Of a DNA stretch of 11,777 bases, positions 1 through 10,081 are shown piece by piece (the stretch's first letter is position 1; each line of letters opens with the position of its first letter). Under the pieces are notes generated by a model, which worked only from the letters and a program-made list of their open reading frames with translations, did no database searches and was not told the origin of the DNA. Made by a program: the position numbers and the translations under genes. The stretch is from an uncultured Pseudomonadota bacterium (GTDB lineage: Bacteria > Myxococcota_A > UBA796 > GCA-2862545). The DNA is taken from the NCBI GenBank assembly GCA_937891875.1, contig CALATR010000781.1, positions 1-11,777 of the forward strand, read 5' to 3'.

Positions 1-651
1 GGCGAGCTGGTACGCGATGCAGCCCAGCGCGTAGAGATCGGTCCATGGGCCGTGGTCGCGCCACAGGCCGCGGCACTGCTCGGGCGCCATGTAGTGCAGG
101 GTCCCGCGCACCGCCTCGACGCTGCCGGGACGGTCATGGTCCTCGAGGTGTCGGGCCAGCCCGAAGTCGGTCAGCTTGAGGCCGGGACGCGGATCCTGCG
201 CCCCGCAGACCAGGACGTTGCCCGGCTTGAGGTCCCGGTGGATCACCCCGCGGGCGTGGGCATGCCCCAGCGCGCCGAGCAGCGAGAGCAGGATGGTGCG
301 GATCTCCGGCCAGACCAGCGCCTTGCGACGCCCGTCGTGCAGCGTGCCCTCGCTGGCCGGCTCCATCACCAGGTAGGGGCAGCCGCCCTCCAGCTCCCCG
401 ACGCCTTCTTCCGGCACGATGCCGTAGTCGAGCACACGGACCACGCCTGGGTGATCCAGGCCGGCGACCGCGCGGACCTCGTTGAGGAAGGCGCTCCGAA
501 AATAGGCATCGTTCGCCTTCTCTCCGGTGATGACCTTGATGGAGACGGACACGGATGACCGAAGGTGGACCGCTGCCCACACCTGGGCCATGCCGCCGCG
601 GGCGATCGGTCGTACGAGTTGGAAGGCGCCCAGCACGCTGCCTTCGGTCAT
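1..651 (-). CDS. Ser/Thr protein kinase, 3'-truncated by window edge
   Basis: The visible 217 residues are the N-lobe and most of the C-lobe of a Hanks-type (PknB-like) Ser/Thr kinase, an enzyme that phosphorylates proteins using ATP. In order: a glycine-rich loop around residues 17-24 (ARGGMAQV), the ATP-binding lysine K39 in a V-S-I-K variant of the usual VAIK, a likely alpha-C glutamate E58, the catalytic loop HRDLKPGN at 138-145 with base D140, the metal-binding DFG at 162-164, and the APE motif at 189-191. The Arg before D140 makes it an RD kinase, a type often activated by activation-loop phosphorylation. The ATG at 651 was chosen because the frame is closed by a stop about 28 bases upstream and a GGTGGAG-like ribosome site precedes it. 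Nothing N-terminal to the kinase domain is present. Any C-terminal sensor, membrane or repeat domain lies outside the window. It is divergent from the SUF operon and its substrate is unknown. Confidence 0.93.
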   Translation of the reverse strand, partial: MTEGSVLGAFQLVRPIARGGMAQVWAAVHLRSSVSVSIKVITGEKANDAYFRSAFLNEVRAVAGLDHPGVVRVLDYGIVPEEGVGELEGGCPYLVMEPASEGTLHDGRRKALVWPEIRTILLSLLGALGHAHARGVIHRDLKPGNVLVCGAQDPRPGLKLTDFGLARHLEDHDRPGSVEAVRGTLHYMAPEQCRGLWRDHGPWTDLYALGCIAYQLA

Positions 652-744
652 CGGGGAGGCTCCACCGTCCTGGGTGGGCTAACCGGGGGCGCCGCGTCAG
701 GAAGTGTCGTGACGATCCTCACGTCCACGCCCTGCTGTCGGACC

Positions 745-821
745 CTGGACTCGACTCCGGTTCGTGTCCATGTGATAGAGGAGTCGAATCAGGACTCCCG
801 CCGTCCGAAAAGGAATTCACC
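745..821 (+). promoter_or_regulatory. Candidate SUF operon promoter and operator
   Basis: The 170-base gap between the divergent kinase and Rrf2-regulator genes must hold the promoters for both. A perfect 6-base inverted repeat, GGAGTC at 780-785 and GACTCC at 793-798 with a 7-base spacer, lies 24 bases upstream of the regulator start. The same GACTC core recurs at 748-752 and 753-758. A weak promoter can be drawn with TCGACT at 751-756 (4 of 6 matches to TTGACA), a 17-base spacer, and GATAGA at 774-779 (3 of 6). If correct, the repeat would overlap the transcription start, a common position for autorepression by Rrf2 proteins. AAGGA at 810-814 precedes the GTG start at 822 and decides that start. 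The repeat is seen directly; its role is inferred. Confidence 0.35.
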
Positions 822-1322
822 GTGCTCCGAATGCGCCGCATCACCGACCAGGGCTTTCGTGTCCTCGTTCACCTCGTGGAACACGGCGGAGAAGGTGTGT
901 CCACGGCGCGGAGCATCGCGGAGGAGACCGGCCTGCCTGCCGCCACCACGGCGAAGGTCCTCAAGGTGCTCCAGCGCTCGGGTCTGCTGTCCAGCACCCG
1001 CGGCCTGTGTGGTGGGTACGCGCTGGAGTGTGACCCCACCAAGACCAGCATCGTGACCATCATCGAGGCGTTCGAGGGACCGCTCGGGCTGACCGAGTGC
1101 ACCGTCCCTGGCCTCGCCCGGTGCGACTCCCACGAGTTCTGCTCGCTGGAGCACGCCTGGCCCTCCATCTCCGACGCGGTCATCGAGGCGCTCCGCGGCG
1201 TGACCCTGCAGGACCTCATCGATCGCGGGGCCGCAGATCCCGCGGGTCCCGGAACGAAGCGCACGGACGAGGCCGCCCGGGCCGGCGACAAGGCGGCCTC
1301 CGCCTCGCGCCTGGACGCCTGA
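822..1322 (+). CDS. Rrf2-family SUF system transcriptional regulator
   Basis: A 166-residue regulator of the Rrf2 family (relatives IscR, NsrR and the SUF-linked Rrf2 regulators), predicted to bind DNA and sense iron-sulfur cluster supply. The N-terminus MLRMRRITDQGFRVLVHL has the typical family opening. A winged helix-turn-helix spans about residues 25-70, with the wing GLCGGYAL at 61-68. Three cysteines, C93, C101 and C107, followed by H111, sit where IscR holds its cluster with three Cys and one His. Spacing here is C-x7-C-x5-C-x3-H, versus C-x5-C-x5-C-x2-H in IscR, so this is not a true IscR. The last 30 residues are an Ala/Asp/Arg-rich tail, probably disordered. GTG at 822 was preferred to ATG at 831 because AAGGA sits 7 bases upstream and the MLR opening is family-like; the open frame further upstream lacks family similarity. 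Only 13 bases separate it from sufB, so it is first in the operon and probably autoregulated. Confidence 0.9.
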   Translation: MLRMRRITDQGFRVLVHLVEHGGEGVSTARSIAEETGLPAATTAKVLKVLQRSGLLSSTRGLCGGYALECDPTKTSIVTIIEAFEGPLGLTECTVPGLARCDSHEFCSLEHAWPSISDAVIEALRGVTLQDLIDRGAADPAGPGTKRTDEAARAGDKAASASRLDA

Positions 1323-1335
1323 CGGAGCCCGAAGC

Positions 1336-2880
<1,545 letters not shown>

Positions 2881-2893
2881 GCGTTGTGTCGCT

Positions 2894-2923
2894 TCGCGTC
2901 GGGCCCGTCGGGGTCGGACGCGA
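2894..2923 (+). promoter_or_regulatory. Possible hairpin before the sufC ribosome site
   Basis: In the 56-base gap between sufB and sufC, TCGCGTC at 2894-2900 can pair with GACGCGA at 2917-2923, a 7-base-pair stem. The loop can form a further CCC/GGG pairing. The stem ends 4 bases before the GGAG ribosome site (2928-2931) of sufC. There is no T tract, so it is not a classic terminator. At this GC content such stems arise easily by chance, and a role in translation or mRNA processing is only a possibility. Confidence 0.2.
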
Positions 2924-2936
2924 CCTTGGAGAGTTC

Positions 2937-3682
<746 letters not shown>

Positions 3683-3683
<1 letters not shown>

Positions 3684-5095
3684 TGCTGTCGAGCTACCGG
3701 GCGAGCCATGAGGCGTGGCTTCAGGGTGCAGTCGAGGCGGACTGGCTGCGAGCCCTGCGCGAGCGGGCCCTGGCCGGCTTCGAGGCGCACGGATTCCCCA
3801 GCAAGAAGGTGGAGGCGTGGAAGTACAGCAGCACGGCCAAGCTGGCGCGCACCCCGTGGGTGCACGACCACGGCGCACTCTTCGAGGCCCTCGCCGGCGG
3901 ACTCGTCGGTGAGCACGGCCTGCGCGGCGCCGCGGCGGAGCTGGTCTTCGTCAACGGCGCCTACGCCGCCGGCCTGTCCCGCATCGGCGAGCTGCCCGCG
4001 GGGGTCGACATCCAGCCCCTGCACCGGGTGCTGGCGGACGAGAACGTGGGCTCGCGGCTCGATCCCGCCAACTGGCCCGCCCTGCCGGACGCCGCGCGCA
4101 CCACGCTGGGCCCGTACCGACTGAACGGCGGGGGCGTCGCCTCCGACGCCAGCGCGGCAAGTCGGCCAGAGTCGGCGTTCGACCTGCTGAACACGGCCTT
4201 CCTCCAGGATGGTGTCGTCGTGCGCGTGGACAAGGGCGTCGAGCTGTCCGCGCCGGTCCACGTCGTGCTCGTCACCCTGGGCGAGGGCGCGCCCATCGCG
4301 ACCCATCCCCGCCTGCTCCTCGACCTCGGCGCCCACGCGGGCCTCACCGTGGTGGAGCGTCACGTCGGCAGCGGCGACGAGCCCAGCCTGGTCAACGCCG
4401 TCACCGACGCGATCGTCGGCCCGGGTGCGCGACTGACCCACCACCTGTGGCGCCTGGCCGGCCCGAACACCACCCACGTCGGCCACGTCCGGGTGCAGGT
4501 GGGTCGGGACGCGCGCTTCGAGAGCCACGTCGCCTGGCTCGGCGGCAGCTGGAGCCGCAACGACCTGGACGTGCGCTTCACCGGGCCCGGCGGGGAGGCC
4601 GTGTGCACCGGCGTCACCCTGGCTGCCGGCAGCGAGCACGTCGACCACCACACCTGGCTGCGTCACGAGGCCGCGCACTGCGCCAGCCGCGAGACGTACA
4701 AAGGCGTCTACGGTGGGCGTTCGCGCGGGATCTTCAACGGCATGGTCTACATCGCGAAGGACGCCCAGCACACCGACGCGGACCTCGGCAGCCGCAACGT
4801 GCTGCTCTCGGACAAGGCCCAGGTCATGGCCAAGCCCGAGCTCGAGATCCACGCCGACGACGTCAAGGCCGCCCACGGCTGCACCGTCGGACAGCTCGAC
4901 GCGACCCAGCTGGCCTACCTGCGCACCCGCGGGGTCGACGCCGACCTGGCCCGCCGCATGCTCACTGAGGGCTTCGTCGTGGACCTGCTCGGCGAGATCT
5001 CCGACGAGTCCCTCCGCGAGGCCAGCGCCGAGCTGGTGCGCGCCCGCCTCCGGGACGTGCTCGGCGCGGACGCGGCCAACGGGGAGGACGCATGA
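3683..5095 (+). CDS. sufD: Fe-S cluster assembly protein SufD
   Basis: SufD, 470 residues (E. coli about 420), is the SufB paralog that pairs with it in SufBC2D and helps with iron acquisition and cluster formation. An N-terminal helical region includes the family motif KKVEAWKYSST (about residues 36-46). The C-terminal half is the beta-helix domain, with HHTWLRHEAAHCASRETYKG, GIFNGMVYIAKDAQHTDA and KPELEIHADDVKAAHGCTVG. H398 in KAAHGCT corresponds to E. coli His360, which is implicated in cluster assembly. A C-terminal GFVVDLLGEI helix matches the family ending. The ATG overlaps the sufC stop by one base, and the last 4 bases overlap sufS (ATGA), so the genes are probably translationally coupled. 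The extra length lies mainly in the more divergent N-terminal and middle part. Confidence 0.96.
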
Positions 5096-6324
5096 ACGCC
5101 GAGCTCGATCTCGTCGCCCAGGTGCGCTCCCAGTTCCCGGGACTCGACCAGGATGTCCACGGAAAGCCTCTGATCTACCTGGATAATGCGGCCAGTTCCC
5201 AGATGTGCGTCGCCGCCATCGAGGCGGTCGACCACTTTGCCCGCCACGACCGCTCCAACGTGCACCGCGGCGCCCACGAGCTGGGGCAGCGCGCCACCCA
5301 GGCCATGGAGGACGCTCGCGCCGTCGTGCAGCGCTTCATCGGCGCGGCCCACGAGGACGAGATCGTCTTCACCCGGGGCACGACCGACTCCATCAACCTG
5401 GTCGCCGGCTCCCTGGGCGCGATGTTCTCCGCGGGCGACGAGGTCGTCATCACGGAGATGGAGCACCACAGCAACATCGTGCCGTGGCAGCTGCTCGCCG
5501 CCCGCGCGGGGATCAAGGTCCGGGTCGCTGCGGTGGATGACCGCGGTGTGCTCGATCTGGACGGGCTCATCGGGCTCATCGGCCCCCGCACCCGGCTCGT
5601 CAGCGTGGCCCACGTCAGCAACAGCCTGGGCACGGTGAACCCGGTCGGCGAGATCATCGACGCCGCCCACGATCGTGGCGTGCCCGTGCTGCTCGACGGC
5701 GCTCAGGCCATCCCCCACGTCCTCGTCGACGTGGCCTCCCTCGACGTCGACCTCTACGCCTTCAGCGGGCACAAGGTCTTCGCGCCCAACGGCATCGGCG
5801 TGCTCTACGGCAAGCGCGAGCTGCTGCGCACCATGCCTCCCTACCAGGGCGGCGGCGAGATGATCGACGAGGTGTCCTTCGAGGGCACCACCTTCGCCGA
5901 GCCTCCCGCCCGCTTCGAGGCCGGCACGCCGAACGTGTCCGGAATTGTCGGCCTGGGAGCCGCGCTCTCGTGGCTGATGTCTCAGGACCGCGCGGCGCTC
6001 GCCGCCCACGAACACGCCCTGGTCGAGGCTGCCGACGCCATGCTCGCCGCCATGCCGGGGATCCGCCGGATCGGCACCGCGCCCGGCAAGCAGGGCGCCT
6101 GCAGCTTCGTCATGGAGGGGGTGCCCGGCGCGGACGTCGGCACGCTCCTGGACATGCAGGGCATCGCCGTGCGCACCGGCCACCACTGCACCCAGCCGCT
6201 GATGCGTCGCTTCGGCATCGACGGCACCGTGCGCGCCAGCTTCTCCTTCTACAACACCATGGACGAGGTGGAGGCCCTGGAGCGGGGACTCCACAAGGTC
6301 CGTCGCATGGTCGGAGGCGCCTGA
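5092..6324 (+). CDS. sufS: Cysteine desulfurase SufS (class V aminotransferase fold)
   Basis: SufS removes sulfur from L-cysteine with pyridoxal phosphate, giving alanine and an enzyme-bound persulfide that feeds SufBC2D. The 410-residue length is normal. The cofactor-binding lysine is K228 in AFSGHKVFAPNG, and the persulfide cysteine is C366 in RTGHHCTQPLMRRFGI; the E. coli equivalents are Lys226 and Cys364. The substrate and cofactor motifs IYLDNAASSQ, RSNVHRGAHELGQRAT, EMEHHSNIVPWQ and LDGAQAIPH are also present. The short HHCTQP loop and overall layout mark it as a group II (SufS/CsdA) rather than IscS enzyme. A strong GGGGAGG sits just before the ATG, which overlaps the sufD stop (ATGA). 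Group II enzymes normally need a SufE- or SufU-type acceptor; none is encoded next to it here. Confidence 0.98.
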   Translation: MNAELDLVAQVRSQFPGLDQDVHGKPLIYLDNAASSQMCVAAIEAVDHFARHDRSNVHRGAHELGQRATQAMEDARAVVQRFIGAAHEDEIVFTRGTTDSINLVAGSLGAMFSAGDEVVITEMEHHSNIVPWQLLAARAGIKVRVAAVDDRGVLDLDGLIGLIGPRTRLVSVAHVSNSLGTVNPVGEIIDAAHDRGVPVLLDGAQAIPHVLVDVASLDVDLYAFSGHKVFAPNGIGVLYGKRELLRTMPPYQGGGEMIDEVSFEGTTFAEPPARFEAGTPNVSGIVGLGAALSWLMSQDRAALAAHEHALVEAADAMLAAMPGIRRIGTAPGKQGACSFVMEGVPGADVGTLLDMQGIAVRTGHHCTQPLMRRFGIDGTVRASFSFYNTMDEVEALERGLHKVRRMVGGA

Positions 6325-7199
6325 TGGGGCTCCGCACCAGACTCCGCGATCGGGTACGCCAGACCGGCAAGGACCTGCTCGAACGGATCATCGGCGAGGG
6401 GGCGCCTCCGGGCACCAACCCGTCGGACGCTGGACCCGCGCACGCGGCCCGCACGTCCGCGTGGCCGCCCGCCGCCATGGGCGAGGTCCACGTCGACGAT
6501 GGCCCTCCGGTGCACCCGGCGGACGCTGCCGCCTCCGGTGATGTCGCGGCGAACGCCCGTGTCAACGGCGCCGAGCACCCGCCGGCGCCTGCCGAGATCG
6601 TGGCGAAGCAGGCCGATTTTTCCGTAGGCTCGTGGGACGTCGACGCCGACGTCGCGCCCGCGCTCAACGGCCACCATCCCGAGCCCGAGCCCGAGCCCGA
6701 GGTGATGGTGTCGCCGATGGGGAGCGTGGCCCAGGAGGAGTGGCTGCCGATGCCCAAGCCCGCGGCAGCGCCCGAGCAGGCCCCGGATGAGCCCGAGGTC
6801 GAGGCGGAGGTCGAAGGTGCGTCCGCCGAGGCCGTGCCCGACACGATCAACACGTCTGCGGCCGAGGTCGCCGACCTGTCGGATGCCCGGCGCGAGGCGC
6901 TCCAGGACGACATCGTCGTGGCCCTCAAGACCGTCTACGACCCGGAGATCCCGGTCGACATCTACGAGCTGGGGCTGATCTACGGAGTGGATGTGCAGGC
7001 GGACGGCATGGCGCACATCCAGATGACCCTGACCTCTCCGAACTGCCCGGCTGCCCAGTCCATGCCCAGCGAGGTCGAGACCAAGACCGCCTCGGTGGAC
7101 GGCGTGCGCGGCGCGGTGGTGGACATCGTGTGGGACCCGCCCTGGGGTCCGGAGCGCATGAGCGAGGCCGCGCGCCTCGAGCTCAACATCGATTTCTAG
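6324..7199 (+). CDS. sufT: SufT-like DUF59 (MIP18 family) protein with long N-terminal extension
   Basis: A 291-residue protein whose last ~110 residues form a DUF59/MIP18 domain, the family of SUF-associated SufT, PaaD and eukaryotic Cia2, which assist iron-sulfur cluster maturation. Domain landmarks are YDPEIPVDIYELGLIY (205-220) and TSPNCPAAQSMPSEVE (237-252), with C241 the only cysteine and the family's conserved one. Stand-alone SUF-linked versions are only about 100-130 residues. The first ~182 residues are additional: a basic amphipathic segment (MGLRTRLRDRVRQTGKDLLE), then a Pro/Ala/Glu/Asp-rich, probably disordered region including a PEPEPEPEV run at 119-127. I see no recognised domain in it. 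The frame is also open upstream inside sufS, but ATG 6324, which overlaps the sufS stop as TGATG with GGAGG 6 bases before it, is the natural start. It is last in the operon. The domain assignment is firm; the exact biochemical role is inferred. Confidence 0.88.
   Translation: MGLRTRLRDRVRQTGKDLLERIIGEGAPPGTNPSDAGPAHAARTSAWPPAAMGEVHVDDGPPVHPADAAASGDVAANARVNGAEHPPAPAEIVAKQADFSVGSWDVDADVAPALNGHHPEPEPEPEVMVSPMGSVAQEEWLPMPKPAAAPEQAPDEPEVEAEVEGASAEAVPDTINTSAAEVADLSDARREALQDDIVVALKTVYDPEIPVDIYELGLIYGVDVQADGMAHIQMTLTSPNCPAAQSMPSEVETKTASVDGVRGAVVDIVWDPPWGPERMSEAARLELNIDF
6678..6701 (+). repeat. Short tandem repeat (CCCGAG)x4
   Basis: Four perfect copies of the hexamer CCCGAG encode alternating Pro-Glu in the linker of the SufT-like protein. 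Because the unit is six bases, copy-number changes keep the frame and would only lengthen or shorten the acidic linker. Confidence 0.85.
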
Positions 7200-7280
7200 C
7201 GGTTGCAGGTGGGCGCTTGCGGGGTGCGACCGACGGACTCCGCAGCTACGGTGTCGACAGGGCACGGCCTTGGAGACGCA

Positions 7281-7682
7281 ATGCGACACCTCATCCTGCT
7301 GGCACTCCTGGTGGGCTGCGACGGCGGCGAGACCGTGTGGACGGAGACGACGAAGACCGACGAGGGCGCCCTGTGCGTGGAAGGCCTGGCTGATGACAGC
7401 GCCACCGTCTACATCGACGCCCAGGTCTGCCTGTCGTCTTCCTGCGACCGCAACGCCTCGGGCTCGTGCACCGCGACCCTGGACGGCACCACGATCACGG
7501 TGAGCAGCACCTTCAGCTGGGAAGAGGCGAGCGGGATCAACCTCGCCTGTACCGACGACTGCGGCTTCCTCGGCACCTCGTGCACCGTCGGGCCGCTGCC
7601 CGCGGGCACCTACACCGTCGTGCACGGCACCAGCAGCGAGGAGATCACCATCCCGACCGACGCCGAGTGCGACGCGCCGTAG
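7281..7682 (+). CDS. Small Cys-rich lipoprotein, copy 1 (function unknown)
   Basis: A 133-residue predicted lipoprotein that I cannot assign to a characterised family. The first 12 residues (MRHLILLALLVG) are a short signal peptide ending in a lipobox LLVG-C, with C13 the lipidated residue; envelope attachment is therefore expected. The mature part has eight cysteines (32, 50, 55, 63, 90, 94, 101, 130), including CLSSSC, GSC and CTDDC, and could form up to four disulfides. Alternating Thr/Ser/Val-rich stretches and a late PAGTYTVVHGT segment suggest a small beta-sandwich. ATG 7281 was chosen over upstream in-frame starts because the signal peptide begins exactly there and GGAG lies 5 bases before it. 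The 81-base gap from the SUF operon has a weak stem (7200-7206 with 7226-7232) without a T tract, so readthrough cannot be excluded. The next gene is a paralog with the same cysteine spacing. Confidence 0.78.
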   Translation: MRHLILLALLVGCDGGETVWTETTKTDEGALCVEGLADDSATVYIDAQVCLSSSCDRNASGSCTATLDGTTITVSSTFSWEEASGINLACTDDCGFLGTSCTVGPLPAGTYTVVHGTSSEEITIPTDAECDAP

Positions 7683-7769
7683 CGGGGGATCGCCAGGCCG
7701 CGGTGTCCTGAAGGTTCCTTTGCACGACGCGTCGCGGTCGCGGGTAGCGTCGTGGCGGAGGTGATCGTG

Positions 7770-8183
7770 GTGCGCAGTGCGTGGATCCTGGTCCTGGCCG
7801 TGGCCTGTGGCGGCGGGGACGGCGGAGGGCAGGACAGCGATGAGCTGGTGTGGGTCGAGGGCTCCGAGACCGACAAGGGCTGGGCCTGCCTCGACGATAT
7901 CGATGAGGTCGTGCGGGTCGAGATCGACACCTGCCTGAGCTCGTCGTGCACCACCGACATCGAGGGCAGCTGCACGGTCGAGATGGGCCCGCGGACCATC
8001 ACCGTGCACAGCACCTTCACCTGGCGCGAGCAGCAGGGCGGCGACTGCACCGACGACTGCGTGGAGGCGTTCACCACCTGCGACCTGCCCGAGCCGCTGT
8101 TCCATGGCGCCTACACGCTCGAGTACGCGGGAACCAGCAAGACGGAGCACGTCCCCGGCGACGGCTGGTGCGGCAGCCGCTGA
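7770..8183 (+). CDS. Small Cys-rich lipoprotein, copy 2 (function unknown)
   Basis: A 137-residue paralog of the preceding lipoprotein. The signal peptide (MRSAWILVLAVA) ends in lipobox LAVA-C with the lipid cysteine at position 13, as in its neighbour. A Gly/Asp-rich tether follows. The eight mature cysteines are at 40, 55, 60, 68, 93, 97, 104 and 134, and the spacings x4-x7 and x3-x6 are identical in the two proteins. Shared motifs are CLSSSC, GSCT, TITV-STF-W, CTDDC and G-YT. Several in-frame GTG codons precede the signal peptide (7752, 7761, 7767, 7770). GTG 7770 was chosen because it gives the paralog-like MRS opening and lies 8 bases after GGAGG (7757-7761); 7767 is almost as likely. 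An 86-base gap separates it from copy 1; it contains a very weak promoter-like pair, TTGCAC at 7720-7725 and TAGCGT at 7745-7750. Function unknown. Confidence 0.75.
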   Translation: MRSAWILVLAVACGGGDGGGQDSDELVWVEGSETDKGWACLDDIDEVVRVEIDTCLSSSCTTDIEGSCTVEMGPRTITVHSTFTWREQQGGDCTDDCVEAFTTCDLPEPLFHGAYTLEYAGTSKTEHVPGDGWCGSR

Positions 8184-8256
8184 TCTGCGTTCTCTCTGAA
8201 GGATCTCCCGAGGGGCGGCACCCAGCAGGTGCAGACGGGCGACCTGGGAGGGGCTG

Positions 8257-9259
<1,003 letters not shown>

Positions 9260-9270
<11 letters not shown>

Positions 9271-10027
9271 CGGCGTCGATCCACGCGCGGTGGGCGATCA
9301 AGAAGCCATCGGGCTCCCAGTGGCCGCCCTCGAAGAAGCACAGGCGGGTGTCGGCGGCGCAGTCGGGCCAGACCGTGCAGTCGCCAGCTTCGACCGAGCG
9401 GTCCATGCACGAAGGATCGTCCTGCAACGCCGTGATCGACTCGATGATCCCCTTGTGGCTGGAGTCCGGATCGTCCTCGGTGCGCACCGGCCAGCGGTCG
9501 TCGTCGCGGCCCTGGAGGTGGCGGAAGGGACGCTGGGCCGCGGGGCAGTCCTCGAAGATCCAGTCCTCCATGGCGCCGCCCATGGGCAGGAAGCCGTCGT
9601 ACACGTCCTCGCCGAGGCAGGCCATGTCGTAGGTCATCGCGCCCCCCTTGGAGAACCCGCCGAGCCAGATGGTGCTGATGTCGTCGCGGTCGCGCAGGGC
9701 CCGGGCCACGTCGGCGAGGAAGGCGCGGTCGTCGCGCTGGATGTCGTCCTTGTTGCGTCCGACGCGCCAGTCGTCGCCGGGCTCGCCGCCGCCCTCGGGA
9801 AACACCCCGATCATGCGCGCGTCCGTGAGCTCGCGCTGGAGCTCGCCGTTGTAGGCGAGGCCCTCGCCCTCTCCGGCGTAGTGCAGGTGGACGACGGCGG
9901 GCACGGGCTCGTCGGGGAGGCCCTCGGGCACGTATACCCAGGCGTTCCAGGCATCGATGGGCATGGCGCTCACGCCGGTGGTGGGTCCGGCGCAGGCGCA
10001 GAGCAGCACGAGGGGGGCGAGGCGCAT
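9260..10027 (-). CDS. Alpha/beta-hydrolase esterase, PHB depolymerase/LpqC-like, predicted lipoprotein
   Basis: A 255-residue alpha/beta-hydrolase resembling the polyhydroxybutyrate depolymerase/LpqC/feruloyl esterase group, which cleaves ester bonds in polymers or small esters. The nucleophile is S126 in GFSKGG, matching G-x-S-x-G. The acid is probably one of D175-D177 in LQGRDDDRWPV, and the catalytic His is H236 in FFEGGHWEPDG. The oxyanion region is likely VVHLHYAG at 45-52. This order and the GGHW-P ending fit the family. Cysteines at 137, 161, 207, 217, 223 and 230 suggest disulfides in an exported protein. The N-terminus MRLAPLVLLCAC looks like a short lipoprotein signal with the lipid cysteine at 12, although Cys at the -2 position is unusual. 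The ribosome site (GGGGTC) is weak. It is the last gene of a minus-strand set, 54 bases after the paralog upstream. Natural substrate unknown. Confidence 0.82.
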
Positions 10028-10081
10028 GACCCCAGCATGCCAGGACTCGTCGGGAAGCGGGGTTGTCGGCTGGAAACAGGC

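Noticed and set aside
555..821. N-terminal extension of the Rrf2 regulator (open frame from 555)
   Set aside because: The upstream part overlaps the divergent kinase gene and shows no Rrf2 similarity. The family opening MLRMRR starts at 822 behind AAGGA.
7200..7232. Terminator after the SUF operon
   Set aside because: CGGTTGC at 7200-7206 can pair with GCGACCG at 7226-7232 (one wobble), but the loop is 19 bases and there is no T tract, so it cannot be called a terminator.
8218..8232. Small hairpin GCACC-CAGCA-GGTGC before the thrombospondin-repeat gene
   Set aside because: It is only a 5-base-pair stem with no T tract, in GC-rich sequence where such stems are common by chance.
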